64,000 nt of DNA from NCBI RefSeq assembly GCF_011947225.1, contig NZ_JAATVW010000014.1:62001-126000 (forward strand), written 5' to 3'. Of this stretch, positions 1-8,812 are shown in pieces. How positions within the stretch are numbered: position 1 is the stretch's first letter; each line of letters starts with the position of its first letter. A program made the position numbers and the translations under genes. Under the pieces are notes generated by a model. That model worked only from the letters and a program-made list of their open reading frames with translations. It did no database searches and was not told the origin of the DNA. This DNA is from Planosporangium flavigriseum (GTDB lineage: Bacteria; Actinomycetota; Actinomycetes; Mycobacteriales; Micromonosporaceae).

Positions 1-781
1 GTTCAGTGAAGAAAGTGCCGGAGTAGTGCGGCTCCGGTGAGACCTTGACCTGGTAGTACTCGATCTCCGGCGCGGCCGGCACCGAGCCATCCTGGCCCTG
101 GAGGGCGTCGAGCGCCTGCGTGAGCAGGTCCGCGGCGACGGTCTGCCGCTCGGCGACTTTCCGAAGCACGTGGGCCGCCTCGTGGTCGGGTGCCTCACCG
201 GCCCAGCGCTCGTACGCCTTCGCGGCCTCCTGCGCCTGCAGGATGGCGATCCTCAGGTTGGCGATGTTGTCCGAGCCGCTGTACAGCCCGGACAGCGTGA
301 TCTCGTGGGTGTAGTGATCCTGGTGCTCAACCTGGCCGACAGTTCGCCAGACGTTGGCCAGGTCCGTGTAGCCTTCCTGATCCGCTGCGGCGGCGTAGCC
401 GTAGTACTGCTGGTAGGCGGCGGCCTCGGTGACGGCCGCGCTGTTCAACAGTTGGTTCACGTTGGTGTAGCTCGACGCCGCCGACGGGTCCGTGTTCGCC
501 AACGCAATGTAGGGACCCGGGCTCGACGATGCGTACGGGCTCGGCGAGGCCGGGGCGCTCAGTCTCGTTCCTGGCGTGGATCTCGGGTTCGGCCGCTCCG
601 AAGTCGAGGGGCTGAGCATCGACGAAGCCGAGGGGCTGAGCATCGACGATGCCGAGGGGCTCGGCATCGGGCTCGACGATGCCGAGGCGGACACCGCGGA
701 CGTCGCGGAAATGCCGAGGGCGGCGAGCGCAGCCGCCCCCGCAAGGGCGGGTTTTCTCGAAAGAGCGGTTCGGATGCGCAT
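1..781 (-). CDS. Secreted ferritin-like (rubrerythrin-type) protein, 3' end outside window
   Basis: The frame is open from an ATG at 781 down to the window edge (260 codons, no stop). An AGGAGGT-like ribosome site lies 9-16 bases upstream of the ATG. Residues 1-30 are a signal peptide (basic n-region, Ala-rich core), followed by a Ser/Pro-rich spacer of about 60 residues containing short tandem repeats. A helical domain follows with TEAAAYQQYY and a VEHQDHY (ExxH-like) motif, then a second helical pair, as in four-helix ferritin-like/DUF4439-type folds. Such proteins bind di-iron or store metal; here it would act outside the membrane. The family call rests on helix pattern and Glu/His spacing only. 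It is divergent from the oxidase cluster that starts at 1904. Confidence 0.7.
   Translation of the reverse strand, partial: MRIRTALSRKPALAGAAALAALGISATSAVSASASSSPMPSPSASSMLSPSASSMLSPSTSERPNPRSTPGTRLSAPASPSPYASSSPGPYIALANTDPSAASSYTNVNQLLNSAAVTEAAAYQQYYGYAAAADQEGYTDLANVWRTVGQVEHQDHYTHEITLSGLYSGSDNIANLRIAILQAQEAAKAYERWAGEAPDHEAAHVLRKVAERQTVAADLLTQALDALQGQDGSVPAAPEIEYYQVKVSPEPHYSGTFFTE
603..680. repeat. In-frame tandem repeat (24-24-30 bp units) in ferritin-like gene
   Basis: Two 24-bp units (603-626 and 627-650) differ by two bases, and a 30-bp variant unit follows at 651-680. On the minus strand they encode repeated Ser-Met-Leu-Ser-Pro-Ser blocks in the linker after the signal peptide. The unit length is a multiple of three, so copy-number change would keep the frame and only alter spacer length. 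Confidence 0.8.
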
Positions 782-1017
782 GGTGCGGGGACCTCCTCGA
801 TTAGGTGAAGGAATGCCTGATCCAGCGGGCGTTGATGATTGGCGCACTCACACGCATCCGGGTAATCTGAAGTGGACGGATCCAGTACACGTATTGCGCG
901 ATGATCGCCCTCATGCAGCGACTCCCCAGTCAATGGCATGGGGCGATGAATGCAAACATCAAATAGACGTACGCCGGACGGCTTCAGTACGTTCTGACGG
1001 ATGTTGGTCGCTTTACC

Positions 1018-1059
1018 TACCAGGCAGCCTGGTACGAGTACAGCGTGTTCGGCTGTACT
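1018..1059. promoter_or_regulatory. Two adjacent perfect inverted repeats, operator-like
   Basis: Repeat 1: arms TACCAGGC (1018-1025) and GCCTGGTA (1027-1034) around a single A. Repeat 2: arms AGTACAGC (1037-1044) and GCTGTACT (1052-1059) around a 7-base centre. They are two bases apart and about 240 bases upstream of the ferritin-like start. The short centres suit dimeric repressor sites better than terminators. No matching regulator can be assigned from the window. Confidence 0.45.
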
Positions 1060-1090
1060 GAAGGTTGCCCTGTTCATCGCAGGGGCGATC

Positions 1091-1153
1091 GGGAGAGCGT
1101 GGCTGAATGATGGGCGCGCTCTCCCCCCGTCGGTAACGTCTCCGGCGGGGGAG
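1091..1153. other. Overlapping alternative hairpins
   Basis: GGGAGAGCG (1091-1099) pairs perfectly with CGCTCTCCC (1117-1125). The 3' part of that arm, around 1121-1129, can instead pair with CGGGGGAG (1146-1153) with one bulged C. Two mutually exclusive stems of this kind can act as a terminator or attenuator, but no leader peptide or known riboswitch core was recognised. Confidence 0.3.
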
Positions 1154-1903
1154 AAGCACGGTCTGGCACGTGCGCGACGTCAATTGCTTATGGTCGGTCG
1201 CAGTTGCTTATCAACGAATCAGTAACTCATGGCAGTTACAGGAATCTTTCCGTTGCAAGAACAGCGTCTGTTCGCCATCCCGGGCGCTGTCGAACCGCCC
1301 ACCGAGGAGCGGGCCGCCGCCGAGGTCCCCCTACGAGAAGCGTTTTCGCGCTAACCAGACTTTAGCCCACGCCAGGACTCTCAGCCATTCCGCAGCTAGG
1401 GGTGCCTGTCGAAGTCAATAGGACCGTACCGCCGTATCCCCGTCAGCGGGTGGGCGCGGCGGCTACGGGAGCGGGAGGGCGTCCGCCGTCGAAGACCGGT
1501 TGGTTCCGGCGGCGCCGTGACGGCGCAGCATCCTGCGCTGTCCATCCTCGACAGAGCGCGTGGCCGGGCCAGCGCGCCGATTCCTGTCAAGACGCACCGC
1601 GGACGGTTGGCCGGCATCGGCCAACATCGGGCCGGAGTATCGATGGGGCTGAGATCGATGGTTAGCGTCTGCAATCAACGCGTAACCCTTCGATAACAGA
1701 CGGGAGCACTGCACCCGGGTTCCCACCCACGTCACGTACCCGCATCAAGGTTTCTTCATCCGGGTCATCTCATTCCCCCCGCCCGCCGGGACCGATGCCG
1801 GCATGCCCTGGTACAGCCATGCCCGTGCGCCCGGTGGGTTGTGAGAGCCGGATGAGCCATCGGGGGCGCCTGTCCGGCGCACCTCAACCCTGGAGGAGTC
1901 GAG

Positions 1904-4900
1904 ATGGCTCAAGCTTCCAACTTCCGGTTATCCCGATGGGTCGGACCGCACCGCTCCGATCCGCCCAGCCCCCGGACATCCGGGAGATTTGGCAGGGCCC
2001 GCGCCTGGCGCCGCGGGGCGGTCGTGGCATCGGGTGCCGCGCTGGTGCTCGGGCTGTCGACGGTGCCCGCCCTCGCGGACCCGTCGGGCCACGGACACGA
2101 GCACGAAGACGAGCAGCAGAGCTCGGTGAACGTGCTGGTGTTCCACGGTCCGGCCGACCAGCAGGACGACCCGGTCAAGCAGGCCACGGCGGCGATCAAG
2201 AACTTGGGTAAGAAGGGCGGGTTCAAGGTCGACGAGGCCGAGAACCCGAGCGTCTTCACGTACGACAACCTGGCGCGATACCGGGGCGTGGTGCTGCTGT
2301 CCGCCAAGGGCGTGACGCTGAACGGAGACCAGGAGGCCGCGTTCCGGGCCTACATGAACAGCGGCGGTGGGTTCGTCGGCGTGCACGACGCGGCCCGCGC
2401 GCAGTCCAATTCCAGCTGGTTCACCGGCCTGATCGGCACCCGCCCGGGCACCGGACTACCTCCTGCCGAGAAGGTGGTCGAAGTAGCGGCGAGCGGTGAG
2501 AACCCGCCGAACGAGACCAAGGAAAAGCTGGTCGACGGGAACAACAACACCAAGTGGTTGGCGTTCCAGCCCACCGGGTGGGTCACGCTGAAGCTGGAGA
2601 AGCCGACGGCGGTGACCCGCTACGGGATGACGTCGGCCAACGACTCCGACGGCCGGGATCCGAAGGACTGGAAGCTGCAGGGATCCACGGATGGCACGAA
2701 CTGGACGACCCTGGACACCCAGGCCGGGCAGAGCTTCCCGCAACGGTTCCAGACCAAGATGTACCAGTTCACCAACGGCCAGGCGTACCAGTACTACCGG
2801 CTGGACATCACCGCGAACCGGGGTGAGCCGCTGATCCAGCTCGCCGAGTTGGGGCTGTTCGGCCCCGATGCCGGGTCGCCCGCGGAGGACAAGGTTCAGC
2901 AGGCGGTGGTCGACGTGACCGACCGCCAGCACCCGGCCAACAAGGGCCTGCCGCTGAAGTGGACGCGGTCGGACCAGTGGATGAACTGGGATCCGAACCC
3001 GATCGGCCAGGTCCACACGATCGCGCAGGTCGAGGAGAACACCTACAACTCGGGCCAGAGCGGCAACGGCGCGTTCCACCCGGTCTCGTGGTGCCGTGAC
3101 TACGACGGTGGCCGGTCCTTCTACACCGGCATGGGCCGTACCACGGACAGCTACACCAAGGACACGCAGTTCCTCGGCCACCTGCTCGGCGCGATCGGGT
3201 GGACGACCGGCGTGCTCCGCGGTGACTGCCAGGCGACCATCGGCTCGAACTACCAGATCGAGCGGTTGACCGCGAAGAACCAGCCGGGCCAGCTCGACCA
3301 GATCGGTGAGCCGCACGGCCTGACCATCGCCGGAGACGGCAAGGTCTTCTACATCGGCAAGGCCGCCTGCGCGACCGGCCCGATCCGGGACTGGAACGAC
3401 CCGAACGTCGGCCTCGGCTGCGGCACCATCCACCAGTGGGACCCGAAGACGAAGCAGGTCAAGCTGGTCACCACCCTCCCGGTGATGGGCAACCGCGGCA
3501 GCGGTGACGAACTCGTCAAGAACGAGGAGGGCCTCGTCGGCATCACCCTCGACCCGAAGTTCGACAAGAACGGTTGGGTCTACGCGTACTGGATGCCGCA
3601 CGCGTCGATCGACCGGGACAAGCGCACCGGTGAGCGGACGGTCTCGCGGTTCACCTACGACGCCGCGAAGCAGACGATCGATCAGGGCACCCGCAAGGAC
3701 CTGCTGCACTGGACCGCCCAGATCCACAGCTGCTGCCACACTGGCGGCGGCATGACCTTCGACAACAACGGCAACCTCTACATCGGGGTCGGTGACAGTA
3801 ACTCGTCCCAGGGCTCCGAGGGGTACTCCGGCAACAACTGGACCGCTGACTACAAGGGCCTGTCGTTCCAGGACGCCCGCCGTACATCCGGCAACACCAA
3901 CGACCTCAACGGCAAGATCCTGCGCATCCACCCGGAGGCCGACGGCACGTACACGATTCCCCAGGGCAACCTGTTCACCGGCAAGGAGGAGGGCGGCGGC
4001 AAGTCCCGCCCGGAGATCTATGTGATGGGCGTCCGCAACATCGCCCGGATCGCCTGGGACAAGAAGAACAACTGGCTGACCGCCGCGTGGGTCGGCCCGG
4101 ACGCGGGAGCCCCGAGCCCGGAGCTGGGCCCGGCGAAGTACGAGACCGCGACGATCATCACGTCCGCGGGCAACCAGGGCTGGCCCTACTGCATGGGCAA
4201 CAAGCAGCCCTACCGGGACCGCAGCAACACCGACGCCACGGTCCTGACCGGCTGGTACGACTGCGACAACCTGAAGAACACCTCGCCGCGCAACACCGGT
4301 CTGGTCAACATCCCGCCGGCCCGCAACAACATGATCTGGTACTCGCCCCAGGGCGGTGGGCCGGTCTTCCCGAAGCGGACCGACGGCAGTGGCCTGCCGA
4401 CCTACGTCGCGAGCGAGTCGACCTACACCCAGCCGTACCTCAAGGGTGGCGGTCAGGCCATCATGGACGGCCCGACCTACCACCGGTCGGAGGTCAACAC
4501 CGACAGCGGTGTCGCCTGGCCGGCATACTGGGACAACAAGTGGTTCATCGGTGACGAGTCCAACCCGAACAACCGCGTCGCCGTGACCGTCAACCCGGAC
4601 ACCGTCAAGGAGCAAGGCCCACCGGCATTCGCCGAGGACCTGCGCCAGATCATCCGCGCCGGTGGCGGCGACACCCAGCTGCAGAGCTGGATGGACGCCA
4701 AGTTCGGCCCGGACGGCGCGCTGTACATGCTGGACTACGCGGGCGGCTTCTTCAGCCTGCACCCCAACCAGAAGCTGATCCGCATCAGCTACAAGGGCGG
4801 TCCGGCGACGCCGAACCCGAACGCCGCCACGGGGCGGGCGATGGTGCAGAGCAAGCCGAAGACGGTCACGTTCTCCGGCGCGAAGATCGGCGGCGTGGCG

Positions 4901-5956
4901 TGGGAATGGAACTTCGGTGACGGCAGCCGGCCGTCGCGCGAGGCCAACCCGACGCACACGTACGCGAGGTACGGCACCTACCACGCGACGGTCACGGTGA
5001 CCTACGCCAACGGAGAGAAGGCGACCGGCAAGTTCGACGTCCTCGCGGGCTGCGCGGCACCGGACGCCCGTCCGAGGGTCCGGATGCTCGACACCGACAC
5101 CGGCGTGGCCAACCACGAAGTCGGTGGCGGCTGCACGATCAACGACCTGATCGACGACGAGCGCGCCTGGAAGAACCAGGGCGAATTCGTCAGCCACGTG
5201 AACGACGTGGTGAACCAGCTGCGCAAGGAGGGGCGCGTCAGCAACGACGAGGCGTCCGCGCTCAAGCGCGCTGCCACCCGCTCCGAGGTCGGCAAGACCT
5301 CCGGGTACCAGCCCATCTTCGACGGGACGGCGCGGTCACTCGCGGGGTGGACCCAGGCTCCAGGGGGCCAGTTCAACCTGCAGCCCGACGGGACCATGCG
5401 TAGCTCCGGCGGCCTGGGAATGCTGTGGTACTCGAAGGAGGCGTTCGCCGACTTCTCGGTACGGCTGCAGTTCCGGGACGTTTCGCCGGATGCCTTCCGG
5501 GCCAACAGCGGCGTCTTCACCCGGTTCCCCGACCCGAGGACCCCGCTGGACCAGCGTCCGACCGGAAGCTGCGGCACGGTCGGGGCGGCCCGGACGTCCC
5601 CTGCCTGGGTTGCGATCTACTGCGGTCAGGAGATCCAGATCTACGACGGGGAGACCGGCGAGCCGCAGAAGACCGGCTCGATCTACAACTTCCAGTCACA
5701 GGGCCTGGACAAGGCGGGGGCTACCCCGAAGGGCCAGTGGAACGACTACGAGGTCCGGGTGGTCGGCCAGCACTACACGATCATCCGTAACGGCGTGGTG
5801 ATCAACGAGTTCGACAACACGCCGGGCAAGCAGTCGTCCCGCGCCGGCGACCCGCCCACGGACCTGCGGCAGTTCATCAGCGGATTCATCGGGTTGCAGA
5901 ACCACGGCAACAACGACCTGATCGAGTTCCGCAGCATCCGGGTCCGGGAGCTGTAG
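1904..5956 (+). CDS. Secreted multidomain ThuA / F5-8C / sugar dehydrogenase / PKD / DUF1080 protein
   Basis: The product is 1350 residues, with ATG after a GGAGG-type site. Residues 1-59 look like a signal peptide with a twin-arginine-like basic start. Order: first half of a ThuA fold (about 75-180), an F5/8 type C sugar-binding domain (about 185-322), the second half of ThuA (about 330-440), a GSDH/sorbosone-dehydrogenase beta-propeller (about 450-965, with GEPHGLTIAGDG and HSCCHTGGG), a PKD domain (about 980-1045, WNFGDGS) and a C-terminal DUF1080/3-keto-disaccharide hydrolase domain (about 1134-1350, starting IFDGTARSLAGW). Family knowledge: GSDH propellers oxidise sugars (often with PQQ), and DUF1080 proteins act on 3-keto-glycosides. 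A combined extracellular oxidation/hydrolysis role is inferred. It is first of four + strand exported proteins ending at 9829. Confidence 0.9.
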   Translation: MAQASNFRLSRWVGPHRSDPPSPRTSGRFGRARAWRRGAVVASGAALVLGLSTVPALADPSGHGHEHEDEQQSSVNVLVFHGPADQQDDPVKQATAAIKNLGKKGGFKVDEAENPSVFTYDNLARYRGVVLLSAKGVTLNGDQEAAFRAYMNSGGGFVGVHDAARAQSNSSWFTGLIGTRPGTGLPPAEKVVEVAASGENPPNETKEKLVDGNNNTKWLAFQPTGWVTLKLEKPTAVTRYGMTSANDSDGRDPKDWKLQGSTDGTNWTTLDTQAGQSFPQRFQTKMYQFTNGQAYQYYRLDITANRGEPLIQLAELGLFGPDAGSPAEDKVQQAVVDVTDRQHPANKGLPLKWTRSDQWMNWDPNPIGQVHTIAQVEENTYNSGQSGNGAFHPVSWCRDYDGGRSFYTGMGRTTDSYTKDTQFLGHLLGAIGWTTGVLRGDCQATIGSNYQIERLTAKNQPGQLDQIGEPHGLTIAGDGKVFYIGKAACATGPIRDWNDPNVGLGCGTIHQWDPKTKQVKLVTTLPVMGNRGSGDELVKNEEGLVGITLDPKFDKNGWVYAYWMPHASIDRDKRTGERTVSRFTYDAAKQTIDQGTRKDLLHWTAQIHSCCHTGGGMTFDNNGNLYIGVGDSNSSQGSEGYSGNNWTADYKGLSFQDARRTSGNTNDLNGKILRIHPEADGTYTIPQGNLFTGKEEGGGKSRPEIYVMGVRNIARIAWDKKNNWLTAAWVGPDAGAPSPELGPAKYETATIITSAGNQGWPYCMGNKQPYRDRSNTDATVLTGWYDCDNLKNTSPRNTGLVNIPPARNNMIWYSPQGGGPVFPKRTDGSGLPTYVASESTYTQPYLKGGGQAIMDGPTYHRSEVNTDSGVAWPAYWDNKWFIGDESNPNNRVAVTVNPDTVKEQGPPAFAEDLRQIIRAGGGDTQLQSWMDAKFGPDGALYMLDYAGGFFSLHPNQKLIRISYKGGPATPNPNAATGRAMVQSKPKTVTFSGAKIGGVAWEWNFGDGSRPSREANPTHTYARYGTYHATVTVTYANGEKATGKFDVLAGCAAPDARPRVRMLDTDTGVANHEVGGGCTINDLIDDERAWKNQGEFVSHVNDVVNQLRKEGRVSNDEASALKRAATRSEVGKTSGYQPIFDGTARSLAGWTQAPGGQFNLQPDGTMRSSGGLGMLWYSKEAFADFSVRLQFRDVSPDAFRANSGVFTRFPDPRTPLDQRPTGSCGTVGAARTSPAWVAIYCGQEIQIYDGETGEPQKTGSIYNFQSQGLDKAGATPKGQWNDYEVRVVGQHYTIIRNGVVINEFDNTPGKQSSRAGDPPTDLRQFISGFIGLQNHGNNDLIEFRSIRVREL

Positions 5957-5963
5957 CCGATCG

Positions 5964-6001
5964 GTGCCGGGTGCGGGGCGACAACCCTCCGCACCCGGCA
6001 C
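5964..6001 (+). terminator. Strong hairpin after the multidomain dehydrogenase gene
   Basis: A perfect 13-bp stem, GTGCCGGGTGCGG (5964-5976) with CCGCACCCGGCAC (5989-6001), starts 8 bases after the stop codon. No U-tract follows, as is common for actinobacterial hairpins, so it may attenuate rather than fully stop transcription into 6033. Confidence 0.7.
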
Positions 6002-6032
6002 ACCCCCCACATCGTGAGAGGTGCATGACGCC

Positions 6033-7733
6033 ATGCTTGCCACGTTACGTTCCGCGCCGTCCTTGACGGCCTTCCTCCGAGCGCTCAGCTCGCCCCGAAC
6101 GGCGCGCCGCCTACCGGCCCTGATGGTGCTCCTGGCGACGGCAGCGCTCTGGCTGAACTCAACCACCCTGCACACCCAACCGGCGGCCACCCAGGCGGCG
6201 GCTCAGGTCCTCACCTTCACCGGCAACGACAGCATCACCGCCTACGCCTCCGCGCCGACCACGGCAACGGCCGGGCCCGCGACGATCGTCTTCGAGAACA
6301 GCGCGGCGACGGGCAACACCACGGGAATGCCGCACACCCTTACCTTCGACACTTCGACGCCGGGCTACAACCACGACGTCGACCTCAACATCACCGCGAG
6401 CCCGTACGACCCGAACAAGGGCCGGTACGAGGCCCAGGTGAACCTCACCCCCGGTAAGTACCGCTACTTCTGCGCCATGGCCGGCCACCAGATGAGCGGC
6501 GAGTTCGTCGTCACCGGCAGCGCCGCGGACACCACCCCGCCCCAGGTGTCGGCGTCGGTGACCGGCGACAAGGACGCAGCAGGCAACTACGTCGGGTCGG
6601 CGACCGTGACCATCTCGGCGCAGGACACCGAGTCCGGCGTCGACACGGTGGAGTACTCGCTGGACGGGCAGCCGTTCACGGCGTACTCGTCGCCGGTAAC
6701 GGTGAACCAGCCCGGACAGCACATGGTCCACTACCGGGCCAAGGACAAGGCCGGCAACACCTCGCCCGAGGGGATGGTCTCGTTCACGGTGGTGGCCCCA
6801 CCGGCCCAGGACAAGACGCCGCCGCAGGTCTCAGCGCAGGTTTCCGGGACCAAGGACGGCGCCGGCAACTACGTGAACAGCGCGACGGTGACGATCTCGG
6901 CCAGCGACGCGGAGTCCGGGGTCGCGACGGTTGAGTACTCATTGGACGGACAGCCCTACGCCGCCTACACGGCGCCGGTCGCGGTCAACCAGCCCGGCAA
7001 GCACACCGTCAACTACCGGGCGACCGACAAGGCGGGCAACACCTCGAACGTGGGCGCGGTCGAGTTCACCGTGACGAGCCCGCCCGGCGACACCACCGCA
7101 CCGCAGGTGTCGGCGGCGGTGGCCGGGGACAAGGACGCCAGCGGTAACTACGTCGGGTCGGCCACCGTGACCATCTCGGCGCAGGACTCCGAGTCCGGGG
7201 TCGCCACGGTGGAGTACGCCCTGGACCAGGCCACGTTCGTGGGGTACTCGGCGCCGGTGTCGGTGAACCAGCCCGGCCAGCACACCGTGCGCTACCGGGC
7301 CACCGACAAGGCGGGCAACGTCTCGGCCGTGGGTTCGGTGCAGTTCACCGTGGTGACCCCGCCGGCCCCCGGCGACACCACGGCGCCGCAGGTCTCGGCG
7401 GTGATCGCCGGCAGCATGGACTGGGCCTGGAACTACGTGGACAGCGCGACCGTCACGATCTCGGCCACTGACGCCGGCTCCGGCGTCGCCACGATCGAGT
7501 ACTCGGTGGACGGTCAGGCGTTCGCCGCCTACACCGCGCCGCTCACGATCAACCAGCCTGGCCGGCACACCGTCACCTACCGGGCCACCGACAAGGCCGG
7601 GAACACCTCGGCCGTGGGCACCGCCTCGTTCTCCGTCGTGAAGAGCAAGAGCAAGACCAAGCCAGCGGACAGGTGCGAGAAGGAGCACAACGACCACAAG
7701 GACCACGACAAGAAGCGCAACTGCGACGACTGA
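6033..7733 (+). CDS. Secreted cupredoxin with four Ig-like (OmpL47-type) repeats
   Basis: A product of 566 residues from the ATG at 6033, which lies 11 bases after a GAGG site; an in-frame GTG at 6021 is an alternative but overlaps that site. It has a long signal peptide with core LPALMVLLATAALWL. A plastocyanin-like domain follows (about 55-165): His in MPHTLTF and Cys-His-Met in YFCAMAGHQM form a type 1 copper site. Then come four near-identical repeats of about 94 residues (SATVTISA, GVATVEYSLDG, YRATDKAGN), and a charged Lys/His/Asp tail without a sorting signal. Role: small copper electron carrier with an adhesive or spacer stalk. Lying between a sugar dehydrogenase gene and a multicopper oxidase gene, it is a plausible electron shuttle between them (inference). 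Confidence 0.88.
   Translation: MLATLRSAPSLTAFLRALSSPRTARRLPALMVLLATAALWLNSTTLHTQPAATQAAAQVLTFTGNDSITAYASAPTTATAGPATIVFENSAATGNTTGMPHTLTFDTSTPGYNHDVDLNITASPYDPNKGRYEAQVNLTPGKYRYFCAMAGHQMSGEFVVTGSAADTTPPQVSASVTGDKDAAGNYVGSATVTISAQDTESGVDTVEYSLDGQPFTAYSSPVTVNQPGQHMVHYRAKDKAGNTSPEGMVSFTVVAPPAQDKTPPQVSAQVSGTKDGAGNYVNSATVTISASDAESGVATVEYSLDGQPYAAYTAPVAVNQPGKHTVNYRATDKAGNTSNVGAVEFTVTSPPGDTTAPQVSAAVAGDKDASGNYVGSATVTISAQDSESGVATVEYALDQATFVGYSAPVSVNQPGQHTVRYRATDKAGNVSAVGSVQFTVVTPPAPGDTTAPQVSAVIAGSMDWAWNYVDSATVTISATDAGSGVATIEYSVDGQAFAAYTAPLTINQPGRHTVTYRATDKAGNTSAVGTASFSVVKSKSKTKPADRCEKEHNDHKDHDKKRNCDD
6529..7650 (+). repeat. Four tandem coding repeats of about 282 bp
   Basis: Units begin near 6529, 6808, 7090 and 7372, each opening with codons for D(T/K)T(P/A)PQVSA and closing with YRATDKAGN-like codons. 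Nucleotide identity between units is high, including synonymous positions, which suggests recent duplication or gene conversion of the Ig-like repeat. Confidence 0.85.
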
Positions 7734-7745
7734 CCCCCGGACGAG

Positions 7746-7782
7746 GGCGGCTGGTGGCGGGCCTGACCCGCCACCAGCCGCC
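7746..7782 (+). terminator. 16-bp perfect hairpin after the cupredoxin gene
   Basis: GGCGGCTGGTGGCGGG (7746-7761) pairs exactly with 7767-7782 around a 5-base loop, 13 bases after the stop at 7733. There is no U-tract. It is the second hairpin of this kind in the cluster. Confidence 0.75.
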
Positions 7783-7843
7783 AGCAGCACCGCGTATCCC
7801 CCGGCGGGTGTGCGTTCCCGCCAGTACCAAAAGGAGCAGTTCA

Positions 7844-8806
7844 ATGTGTGGTGGACATCGCGTCCCCTTTGACCGGCGCGCCTTCCTGAGGGGAGTGGCC
7901 GCCACCGCGGCGGGCGTCAGTGCGATGGGCGTGTTCGGCGGCGCCGCCTCGAGCGCCTTCGCCGCGGAGTCCGGGAGGTCGCCCGGCCGGCACCTCCCGA
8001 ACAGCAAGATTGGTCTTCAGCTCTACTCGGTGCGCGACGCGTTCATGACCCAGACGGAGGCGTGTCTCCGCGCTCTCGCCAAGGCCGGTTATCGCAACGT
8101 CGAGATGGCCGGATTCCCGGGCGGTACGACCCCCGCGCGCGCCCAGGCTATCCGCCCGCTGCTGGACAAGTACGGCCTGACCGCGGTCTCCAGCCACCAC
8201 GGCTACAACGAGTTCACCAATGAGAAGCGGGTCGGTGAGCTCATCGAGATGGCGCAGATCCTCGGCCAGAAGTACATCGTGTGCCCGGGCGGGGTGCCGG
8301 GAACTCCCGAGGGCTTCACCCAGGCCGGCGCCGTCTTCAACCGGGCAGGGGAGAGGATCCGGGCGGCCGGCATGAAACTCGGCTACCACAACCACACCGA
8401 GGAGTTCCTCCGTCGCGGCTCCGATGGCCGGACCCTCTACCAGATCCTGCTCGACAGCTCCGACCCGCACCTGCTGTACCTGGAGCTCGACATGGGCTGG
8501 TCGAGCGCAGCCGGTCTCAGCGCGCAGGACAACATCGACCTGATGGCGGCGAACAAGGGGCGCATCCTGCTGAGTCACGTCAAGGACCTGCACCCCGACG
8601 GCAGCCTCGCCGACCTCGGCACCGGCATCGTCGACTACGCGACGATCCTCGGTGCCGCCATCCGGCTCGGTATGCGCGAATTCATCATCGAGAACGACGA
8701 CCAGAGCAACCCGCTGACCGATTCCCGCGCTGACCGGATGCACGACTACCTGGCCGCGCTGGAGCTGAAGCACAGTCACCGGGCACCTCATCGCGGAGAG
8801 GACTGA
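7844..8806 (+). CDS. Tat-exported sugar isomerase/epimerase-fold (AP endonuclease 2-like TIM barrel) protein
   Basis: A product of 320 residues; the ATG at 7844 is preceded by AAGGAG with 7-base spacing. The signal RRAFLRGVAATAAG is twin-arginine. The TIM-barrel family (PF01261) is visible as KIGLQLYSVRD at the start and metal-site segments YHNHTEEF, LELDMGW, LSHVKDLH and FIIENDD. Members isomerise, epimerise or dehydrate free sugars and keto-sugars; exported members are found beside 3-keto-glycoside genes, which matches the DUF1080 domain encoded at 1904. The exact substrate is not visible. The stop lies 6 bases before the multicopper oxidase start, so the two genes are probably co-transcribed. 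Confidence 0.85.
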   Translation: MCGGHRVPFDRRAFLRGVAATAAGVSAMGVFGGAASSAFAAESGRSPGRHLPNSKIGLQLYSVRDAFMTQTEACLRALAKAGYRNVEMAGFPGGTTPARAQAIRPLLDKYGLTAVSSHHGYNEFTNEKRVGELIEMAQILGQKYIVCPGGVPGTPEGFTQAGAVFNRAGERIRAAGMKLGYHNHTEEFLRRGSDGRTLYQILLDSSDPHLLYLELDMGWSSAAGLSAQDNIDLMAANKGRILLSHVKDLHPDGSLADLGTGIVDYATILGAAIRLGMREFIIENDDQSNPLTDSRADRMHDYLAALELKHSHRAPHRGED

Positions 8807-8812
8807 TGGCGG

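Larger units (their letters stand above)
782..1903. other. Intergenic region of 1.1 kb, no credible gene
   Basis: The open frames here (for example 1402-1665 and 1463-1735) lack ribosome sites, have no family-like motifs and overlap one another antisense. The stretch holds several inverted repeats (1018-1059 and 1091-1153, listed separately) between two divergently transcribed secreted-protein genes, so it most likely carries the two promoters and their control sites. Confidence 0.6.

Noticed and set aside
1396-1735. Short overlapping frames in the left intergenic region
   Set aside because: No ribosome sites, overlapping on both strands, biased composition without motifs.
2456-5197. 913-codon open frame on the minus strand
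   Set aside because: Antisense to the sugar dehydrogenase gene; composition is the Arg/Val/Gly-rich shadow expected in high-GC DNA, with no domain motifs.
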